Shown: piece by piece, positions 58,453 through 64,000 of the stretch
Position numbering within the stretch: the stretch's first letter is position 1
Layout of the letters: every line of letters starts with the position of its first letter
NCBI GenBank assembly: GCA_034421015.1
Contig: DAOUKT010000016.1
Coordinates: 6,403-70,402, forward strand
Length of the DNA stretch: 64,000 nt
Source: DAOUJW01 sp034421015
GTDB taxonomy: Bacteria; Chloroflexota; Dehalococcoidia; Lucifugimonadales; UBA2985
Direction of reading: 5' to 3'
Notes under the pieces: generated by a model
The model's input: only the letters and a program-made list of their open reading frames with translations
Told to the model about the DNA's origin: nothing
Databases searched by the model: none
Translations under genes and position numbers: made by a program

Positions 58453-58481
58453 ATTTTAGAGCAATCGGGCGCGGATGTCAA
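58453..58481 (-). promoter_or_regulatory. Sigma-70 promoter of rplU-rpmA-rpmE
   Basis: TTGACA (58481-58476) and TAAAAT (58458-58453), exactly 17 bp apart. The -10 box ends 10 bases before the rplU ATG, so the 5' leader would be only about four bases. Confidence 0.85.
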
Positions 58482-58714
58482 ATTCTGGGGCAATTATGCA
58501 CTAGACACACAAGAACATTTGTGGACGAGACCTACCTGCACCTGCACCCGCGCCGGCGCAGGGGTAGCCCACGCAAGCATGAGATAGAGAAGGACGAGAT
58601 TGAGATGGGTCTGCGCCCCAAGCCCAAGCGGAAGGGACCAATGGCGTCTTGGTTGTTCTCCAGTCAGGTGATACGTTCACTGTCAGTTACCATGCTGACC
58701 TTCCCGCTGTAATG

Positions 58715-59332
58715 TCAGCATTTTTCTATGGCGACCTTCATATCTATTAGTATAGGCTCAAGGTCATAGAAGAAGTCCAACATGTCCTCCGATGGCATGC
58801 TCTCGAAGGTTTGGGGGTCCACGCCATAGACGGCATAGAGGCCCTCCCACTGCTCTCCCAAGGCGTGCGCCGGGCTGTCCGCAGGGCAATACTCATCAAG
58901 GGCGTAGAAGTCGATTTGATACGACAGTTCAGAGACGAGCTTCCGTTGCTCGTTCAATCGCTCTGCCAAGTCTTCAGGGGTTGGCTCAGGTGTAATTGTC
59001 GGCTCCGGCGTCCGGGTGTCGGCGCCCATGCCCACGGCGTTCTCTGAGGTGGTTTCGACAATGTCGTCCGAGGTGCAGGCAGCCACAAGTAGAAGGGCCA
59101 ACAGAAGGCAGACCATCTGGAGAGTCCGCTGCTGCTCAACCATCTTGTCCCGCCTGCGGCATAATCTGCGCCTTAATAGAGGCAACATCCGTAGCGATAA
59201 TAGCACTGCTGTTTCCAGACGATCTAAGCGCTGGTCAATGCGGTCTAGCTTCTCGTAGATTGTGAGAACAGCGATTGTTAGCCTGTCGCTGATTCCTTCT
59301 AGTCTTGTTATGCGCTCACTGTCAGTCGTCAC
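58715..59332 (-). CDS. Coiled-coil/lipoprotein-like hypothetical protein
   Basis: A 205-codon frame from GTG 59332. Residues 1-45 form an amphipathic coil (RLEGISDRLTIAVLTIYEKL then DRIDQRLDRLE). Residues about 66-87 (MVEQQRTLQMVCLLLALLL then VAAC) are a lipoprotein signal peptide with lipobox LVAAC, and an ATG at 59143 could be the true start of a 142-residue lipoprotein; the upstream part could be a second gene in the same frame. The mature part has a Thr/Glu/Pro linker (TRTPEPTITPEPTPEDL) and an acidic helical domain with two Cys. No family recognised. Confidence 0.5.
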   Translation of the reverse strand: MTTDSERITRLEGISDRLTIAVLTIYEKLDRIDQRLDRLETAVLLSLRMLPLLRRRLCRRRDKMVEQQRTLQMVCLLLALLLVAACTSDDIVETTSENAVGMGADTRTPEPTITPEPTPEDLAERLNEQRKLVSELSYQIDFYALDEYCPADSPAHALGEQWEGLYAVYGVDPQTFESMPSEDMLDFFYDLEPILIDMKVAIEKC

Positions 59333-59522
59333 AGCCTCTCTTCTAATGCCAGCCTACCCTACCGCGAACAATTTATCAAGTATGCTCACCACGTCACCAC
59401 GTTCGTACTCTGATCTCTCTCCTATCGTAGCTGTCACGATACCAACTATAGCGCAGTCAAGGGTGTGTCTAGTGCACAATTACCAATTTTGGGGCAGTGA
59501 GCACGGTACGCTGACCACTGCG
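59333..59522. other. Intergenic, no gene seen
   Basis: Plus-strand open reading here is short and has no protein character. AT-richer than average, with no clear terminator. Confidence 0.4.
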
Positions 59523-60743
59523 CTACTCCAGCACGCCTTCCACTATCAGCTCGTTGATCTCGTCCTCTGACATGCCCAGAATGTTGCTCAGGACGTGGTC
59601 GTTGTGCTCCCCCATGAGCGGCGACGGGCCGCTAAGCCTGCCCGGAGTTGCGGACAGCCTGAATGGATAGTTGTCCAGGGCTTGGGCGCCTATCTCCGCG
59701 TGGTCCATATACTCGTAGTGGCCCCGCTCCTTCATCTGCGGATCGTTCTCCAGGAGGTCGCGGCCGTTCTGCACAATGCCCGCCGCCACTCCGTGGGCCT
59801 GTAGCTCCTTCATCGCGCTCTCGTCCGTTCTGCCGGAGGTCCACTCCTCTATCAGCCTGTCCAGGTCGTCGACATTCTCCGACCTGCCCAGGGCCGTGGC
59901 GAATCGCTCCTCGCGGCTCCACTCAGGGTCGCCCATCGCCCGGCGCAGTCCCTGCCACTCCTCGTCCGAGAACACCGCAATCGCGCACCACCTGTCCTCA
60001 CCGGCGCATCGATAGACCCCGTGGGGCGCGCCGTAGGGAGAGCGGTTCGCCATTCTAGTCTGCACCCGGCCGTTGACGTCGTAGTCCATAATCGCAAGGG
60101 CAGTCACGTTCACAACCGACTCGTACTGGGACATGACTATGTGCTGGCCCTTGCCAGTCCGCTTCCTGTAGTGGAGGGCGGCCATCACAGCCGTGGCCGC
60201 GTGGTACGGGTTGGCGCTCCAGTCCGGCCAGACCGGACCGGGCGCCATGCCAATGCTGTCGGGATAGCCGGTGAGGTGGTGCAAGGCCGCGGCCGCGGCG
60301 ATCTGCTCCCCATTGGCCGTAAAGTGGGTGTACGGCCCGCCCGGACCCATCACCGGCATGCTCAGGACAACCAGGTCTGGCTTGATCTTGACCAGCTCTT
60401 CGTAGCCAAGTCCGAGCCGCTCCATAGCTCCCCAGGTCATGTTGTCGGCGACGATATCGCTGATGGCTACGAGGCGCTTCGCCACCTCCAGCCCCTTGGG
60501 ATGCTTGGGGTTGAGAGTTATGCCGTATTTGCCAGGGTTAATGCCGTTGAACGCCTGGCTCGCGTTCACGCCGCTGGTGCCGGGGCGCGTCCAGGGAAGG
60601 TCCCTTATCTGGTCTCTCTGGATCGTGGACTCAATCTTGATGACCTCCGCGCCAAACGCGGCCAGCAGGCGGGTACACATGGTGCCTGCGATCCACCACG
60701 TGAAATCTGCGATTCTGATTCCCTCCAATGGCAGCTTGCTCAT
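59523..60743 (-). CDS. Family III CoA-transferase (CaiB/BaiF), paralogue with catalytic Asp
   Basis: A 406-residue family III CoA-transferase. N-terminal LEGIRIADFTWWIAGTMCT (usual DxTwvlAGP block), EVIKIES, FNGINPGKYGITLN (N-x-N-K), DNMTWGAMERLGLGYEEL, and WPDWSANPYHAATAVMAAL, in which the Asp aligns with Asp169 of formyl-CoA transferase. It transfers CoA between carboxylic acids; substrate unknown. ATG 60743 behind GAGG. Downstream of a second, similar gene with a 40-bp gap. Confidence 0.9.
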   Translation of the reverse strand: MSKLPLEGIRIADFTWWIAGTMCTRLLAAFGAEVIKIESTIQRDQIRDLPWTRPGTSGVNASQAFNGINPGKYGITLNPKHPKGLEVAKRLVAISDIVADNMTWGAMERLGLGYEELVKIKPDLVVLSMPVMGPGGPYTHFTANGEQIAAAAALHHLTGYPDSIGMAPGPVWPDWSANPYHAATAVMAALHYRKRTGKGQHIVMSQYESVVNVTALAIMDYDVNGRVQTRMANRSPYGAPHGVYRCAGEDRWCAIAVFSDEEWQGLRRAMGDPEWSREERFATALGRSENVDDLDRLIEEWTSGRTDESAMKELQAHGVAAGIVQNGRDLLENDPQMKERGHYEYMDHAEIGAQALDNYPFRLSATPGRLSGPSPLMGEHNDHVLSNILGMSEDEINELIVEGVLE

Positions 60744-60783
60744 CACGGATTCCTCTTTCCCTCCAAGCTATTCGGGCGACCCG

Positions 60784-62013
60784 CTAGATGGCGCCGGCCG
60801 CCTTCAGACGAGCCAGTTGCTCCAGGGAGTAGCCAAGCTCTCCGATGTAGACCTCGTCATTGTGCTCCCCGATGAGGGGCGCCCTGCGACGGATCCGCCA
60901 AGGCGTCTCGGAGAGCCCGTAGGGAGCGCCGGTGTAGGTTATGGTCGTCCCAAGCTCCGGGTGTTCCACGTCCACAAAGTAGTTCCGGGCGTTCAGGTGC
61001 GGGTCTTCCCTCACCTCGCCGGGATCGTAGTAGGCGGTAATGCTCAGGTGATGGCTCTGGGCCCTCTCCGCAAGCTCCCTCTTGGTATACCTCATGAAGA
61101 AGGGTCTCAGAATACCGTGCATGTGCTCGATGTTCTCCGGCTGGCTCCTGAACGCCATTTCGTGCCACTTGTCATCCCACAGGTCGTGCTCAATGCCGTC
61201 CTCGTCCAGCCACTGGCACAGGTAGACGAGGGGCGGCCCTCCTCGAATGACGACGCTCACGTAGCCGTCCTTGCACTGGAAGCTCCCGAAACCCGCCCGG
61301 ATCGACGCTCCTCCGTTCCGTGTGGCGACCTCTCCGAGAATGTCCCAGCTCTGCACTGACGCAGGGACAACCATCGACACCGCCTCGTGCATCGAGACGT
61401 CAATGTGCTGCCCCTCGCCGGTGAAGTCCTTGTGATACAGCGCGATGAGGGTGGCGGAACTGGCGTTGATGTTCACGTGATGGTAGGCAATCTCCGAAAG
61501 CGTCCACGCGGGCCGCTCTCCGGGCACGCCCACCATGTTGGTCAGCCCGCCCATTGCGCTGCCCACCAGATCCGAGGACTTGTAGTCCCGGTACGGGCCC
61601 GTCTGTCCGTAGGGCGTAATGGACGTCATGATGAGTCCCGGGTTCACCGACGCGAGGTCGTCGAACTCCAGGCCCAGGGTGTCCAGGTACCCGGGAGGAT
61701 GCGTCTCCAGCAGAATGTCCGCGCTCTCGACAAGGCGCCTGAAGACCGACCTGCCGTCGGCGCTCTCCAGGTCCAGCGTTACGCCTCGCTTGTTGGTGTT
61801 GAACAGGTAGAAGTAGAGGCTCCTCTCAGGATGCGCCTCGTCGTGGTAGAACGGGCCTCTGGATCGCATGGAATCGCCGCCGGGCGGCTCCACCTTGATA
61901 ACGTCCGCGCCCAGGTCCGCGAGCAGCTTGCCGCAGTAGACCCCCATCGGGCCTGACAGGTCCAGCACGCGGACCCCGTCCAGCGCTCCTTCGGAGCGGC
62001 CGGATTCGCTCAT
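60784..62013 (-). CDS. Family III CoA-transferase, catalytic Asp absent
   Basis: A 409-residue paralogue. LDGVRVLDLSGPMGVYCGKL, ADVIKVEPPGGDSMRS, FNTNKRGVTLDLES, HPPGYLDTLGLEF, and SEIAYHHVNINASSATLIAL, where the active-site Asp of the family is replaced (YHHVN). With the adjacent 59523 gene it may make a two-subunit enzyme like BbsEF or SmtAB, in which one chain carries the nucleophile. Shine-Dalgarno GGAGGGACC precedes ATG 62013. Confidence 0.88.
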   Translation of the reverse strand: MSESGRSEGALDGVRVLDLSGPMGVYCGKLLADLGADVIKVEPPGGDSMRSRGPFYHDEAHPERSLYFYLFNTNKRGVTLDLESADGRSVFRRLVESADILLETHPPGYLDTLGLEFDDLASVNPGLIMTSITPYGQTGPYRDYKSSDLVGSAMGGLTNMVGVPGERPAWTLSEIAYHHVNINASSATLIALYHKDFTGEGQHIDVSMHEAVSMVVPASVQSWDILGEVATRNGGASIRAGFGSFQCKDGYVSVVIRGGPPLVYLCQWLDEDGIEHDLWDDKWHEMAFRSQPENIEHMHGILRPFFMRYTKRELAERAQSHHLSITAYYDPGEVREDPHLNARNYFVDVEHPELGTTITYTGAPYGLSETPWRIRRRAPLIGEHNDEVYIGELGYSLEQLARLKAAGAI

Positions 62014-62106
62014 TCGGTCCCTCCTCCCGGAAAAACGAGCATACTGCGACCCTGCCTTGGCCCAGGAGTTTGCGCCCCGCGTCTATCCGACGACCGTCGG
62101 AACTTG

Positions 62107-63123
62107 TCAGCCGTAGACCTGTGATACCAGGTCCGTCATGAGCGAGGCGATGAATCTGACGCCCGCCATGGTGTGAGAGTACTCCATCCTGGTTGGGCCA
62201 ATGGCCGTAATCGACCCCTGGCCTCCCCCTGGCAGGCCGTAACGACACACCACAATGCTCAGGGGGCGCAGGAAGTTGGCCTGGTTCTCCTCTCCAATCA
62301 CCACCTTTATGCTCCCCCACTCCGGCGCCTCCGCCATCACCACCCTGGGCAGGTCCTTTTCCTCCAGAACGTCCACAATCTCACGGGCCTTGCCCCCCTC
62401 AGAGAACTCCGGCTGGCTGAGCAGGTGGCGCAGCCCCTCTATGTAGTGGTCTGTGTAGAGCGCCCTGTCTTCCGCCTCCATGATGTCGACTACGCTCTCC
62501 GCAACCGACCGCTCCAGTGGCGACATATCCCTGATCTTGGGAATAATCTCCTGGCGATTGCGACCCGACAGCGCGTCGCTGAGCTTGTTGGCGACCATCT
62601 GGAGGTCGTCTGCGGTCAGCGGCTCCCTGAGCGGCACAAGCTGCTTTCTGAGCTTGACCTCCTGCAACACCAGGATGAGGAAGGCCAACGACTCCTGGAT
62701 GGGCACCAGGTTTATCCGCATCAGCCTGGACTCCGGCTCCCTGGGATACGTCACCAATCCCACGTTGTTGACCAGCTGAGCCAGCAGCGTCGCCGCCAGC
62801 CTGGTCCACACCTCAATGTCACGCTCTGCCCTGGTGAACTCGTAGCGGAGCACGTCCTGGGACTCCGAAGACAGGTCCTCAACTTCACGTATGCTCTCGA
62901 CGAAGAAGCGGTATCCCTTGTCCAGTGGCACCGCGCCCGACGAGTGGTGGGGCCTTGTGATGTAGCCCTGCTCCTCCAGGTCCGCCATGTCGTTGCGCAC
63001 TGTTGCGGGGCTGACGCCCAGGGCGTGCCTGCGGGCCACGGTCTCGGACGCGACCGGGTTGGCAGACTCGATGTAGTCGCCAACAAGGGTCTTGAGAAGC
63101 TCGGTTTTTCGTTGAGTGATCAT
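62107..63123 (-). CDS. hrcA: Heat-inducible transcription repressor HrcA
   Basis: A 338-residue repressor that binds CIRCE (TTAGCACTC-N9-GAGTGCTAA) in dnaK and groE promoters and is reactivated by GroEL. N-terminal winged helix (ATVRNDMADLEEQGYITRPH, HSSGAVPLDKGYRFFV) and the C-terminal dimerisation domain (SIVVCRYGLPGG, IGPTRMEYSHTMAGVRFIA). Here it is not followed by grpE, dnaK or dnaJ but by CoA-transferases. The CIRCE for groESL is at 13759. No CIRCE precedes hrcA. ATG 63123. Confidence 0.94.
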   Translation of the reverse strand: MITQRKTELLKTLVGDYIESANPVASETVARRHALGVSPATVRNDMADLEEQGYITRPHHSSGAVPLDKGYRFFVESIREVEDLSSESQDVLRYEFTRAERDIEVWTRLAATLLAQLVNNVGLVTYPREPESRLMRINLVPIQESLAFLILVLQEVKLRKQLVPLREPLTADDLQMVANKLSDALSGRNRQEIIPKIRDMSPLERSVAESVVDIMEAEDRALYTDHYIEGLRHLLSQPEFSEGGKAREIVDVLEEKDLPRVVMAEAPEWGSIKVVIGEENQANFLRPLSIVVCRYGLPGGGQGSITAIGPTRMEYSHTMAGVRFIASLMTDLVSQVYG

Positions 63124-63209
63124 CTGGAATACGCTTGAGACAGCCTTCGTCGTCCACAGCCTCCACTTTCGCTGAATTTATCACCAGCGAGTTGGGGTGT
63201 CAAGCGATA

Positions 63210-63238
63210 TTGACCACGTTTGACGCCTCTGTTAAGCT
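63210..63238 (+). promoter_or_regulatory. Promoter of bioY
   Basis: TTGACC (63210-63215) and TAAGCT (63233-63238) with a 17-bp spacer, 40 bp upstream of the bioY ATG. No biotin operator palindrome is recognised. Confidence 0.5.
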
Positions 63239-63277
63239 GAAGCCGCTCTGTACCTCATTTCACAAAGGAGTTTCGGT

Positions 63278-63859
63278 ATGCAAGCCACTCCCCTTTCACG
63301 AAACGCCACGCTGCTGGACGCCCTGCTCCCGCGACGAGGCCTGCTGATCGACGCCGCGCTCATTGTGGCCTACGCCGCCCTCACCGGCCTCTCCGCCCAG
63401 CTGGCATTCTATATCAACCCCGCGGTGCCCATTACGGGCCAGACGTTTGCCGTGCTCATGGCCGGAGCCGTCCTGGGCAGCCGCCGGGGCACGGCGAGTA
63501 TGCTGGTCTACCTTGGCGCAGGCGTCATTGGGCTTCCGGTCTTTGCTCCTGAGGGGGCGATACCAGGCGCGAGCCGCGGCTACCTGATTGGCTTTGTCTT
63601 TGCAGCCGGCATCGTCGGATACCTGGTCGAGCGCGGCTGGGGACGCAATCCCATCAAGCTCCTGGGGGCAATGTTCTTCGGCGAGGTCGCCATATACGCT
63701 TGGGGCCTTCCCTGGCTGGCTTTCTACGTTCCCGCCAACAAGGTGCTGGAGTGGGGCCTGACGCCGTTCATTCCGGGCGACGCTATCAAGATGGCGCTGG
63801 CAGCCCTTGCCGTCCCGACGGCCTGGGCCGGCATTCGCAAGATCAAGGGCGAGGGCTAA
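63278..63859 (+). CDS. bioY: Biotin transporter substrate-specific component BioY
   Basis: A 193-residue integral membrane S-component of the ECF biotin transporter, six helices. Motifs: LSAQLAFYINPAVPITGQTF, LGSRRGTASMLVYLGAGVIGLPVF, GYLIGFVFAAGIVGYLVERG. The N-terminus (QATPLSRNATLLDALLPRRG) is longer than most. Start ATG 63278 behind AAAGGAG. No adjacent bioM/bioN; may work alone or with shared EcfAA'T. Divergent from hrcA. Confidence 0.92.
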   Translation: MQATPLSRNATLLDALLPRRGLLIDAALIVAYAALTGLSAQLAFYINPAVPITGQTFAVLMAGAVLGSRRGTASMLVYLGAGVIGLPVFAPEGAIPGASRGYLIGFVFAAGIVGYLVERGWGRNPIKLLGAMFFGEVAIYAWGLPWLAFYVPANKVLEWGLTPFIPGDAIKMALAALAVPTAWAGIRKIKGEG

Positions 63860-64000
63860 GGGCGCGCGCTCTTCGTCACCCCTGCGAAAGCAGCAACTGT
63901 CTTAAGAGTCAAGGTTTTGCCGCCTTGGGTTGCCAGGGTTGGCCGGACTTAATCATGGAGTTGAGGATGACCAGTAGCTTGCGCATGCAGGCCGTCAGGG
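63860..64000. other. Right-edge intergenic, no gene seen
   Basis: 140 bp downstream of bioY. The stretch CGTCACCCCTGCGAAAGCAG is one half of the REP-like palindrome seen after ligA. Nothing else is recognisable. Confidence 0.5.

Noticed and set aside
63124..63277. CIRCE element at the hrcA/bioY intergenic region
   Set aside because: No TTAGCAC/GTGCTAA pair is present.

Overview
The window reads as GC-rich (roughly 60% by eye) bacterial chromosome, most likely from the Chloroflexota (Dehalococcoidia/SAR202-like). That placement is inference: it rests on the gene mix (tandem acyl-CoA dehydrogenases, family III CoA-transferases, DUF951, DUF1385 beside rpmE, many small DUF proteins, unlinked hrcA) and not on a rRNA marker. 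Genes are short-spaced and lie on both strands in runs of two to five.

Layout. 1-2.3 kb: a Fur-family regulator upstream of a partial lipoprotein that joins a zinc-binding ABC-transporter receptor (AztC/ZnuA type) to an AztD-like beta-propeller. 2.7-5.1 kb: small proteins and a Bax-inhibitor-1 membrane protein with a damaged C-terminus. 5.2-9.3 kb: GNAT, tRNA-Ala, DUF951-pyrF, two unknowns, and a brnTA toxin-antitoxin pair. 9.3-13.4 kb: four tRNA genes, a 14-repeat RCC1-like lipoprotein with a decayed 15th repeat, tRNA-Arg, GNAT and Nudix. 13.7-15.8 kb: groES-groEL with a clear promoter and a CIRCE operator; its repressor gene hrcA lies about 47 kb away at 62.1-63.1 kb. 16-22.3 kb: a flippase-like membrane protein, rsmG, a DRTGG protein, a HEPN-like gene between 63-bp direct repeats, moaE-moaD, nfi (endonuclease V), and prfB with the classical +1 frameshift. 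22.4-24.1 kb: an AT-richer cluster of small unknown genes, one frameshifted (DUF4177). 24.1-25.3 kb: a GNAT and a two-domain thioredoxin-fold protein whose second CxxC has an in-frame UGA in place of the first Cys (candidate selenoprotein). 25.7-36 kb: an MFS transporter with an extra N-terminal beta domain, leuS, pcrA/uvrD, DUF1015, ligA. 36.4-41.6 kb: retropepsin/DUF5678 pair, sfsA, nth-like, tatB-like-tatC converging on tatA, and a Phd/VapC pair with a palindromic operator. 41.7-51.8 kb: recQ, enoyl-CoA hydratase, and five consecutive acyl-CoA dehydrogenases, four of them close paralogues. 51.8-56.3 kb: SDR, MFS, then hisF-HAD-hisIE. 56.5-58.5 kb: DUF1385, rpmE, rpmA, rplU. 58.7-64 kb: a lipoprotein, two CoA-transferases, hrcA and bioY.

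Several intergenic spaces hold copies of a roughly 185-190 bp MITE-like element with GGTATTCTCTA-type terminal inverted repeats; two copies look complete. A second, shorter palindromic repeat (CATTCCCGCGAAAGCGGGAA type) sits after ligA and between the MFS gene and leuS.

The observations most worth following are the UGA at a redox-active cysteine (24863-24865), the AztC-AztD fusion under a possible Zur, the HEPN gene bounded by a 63-bp duplication, the four-fold acyl-CoA dehydrogenase array lacking the usual C-terminal catalytic Glu, and the frameshifted or eroded genes (BI-1, DUF4177, RCC1).
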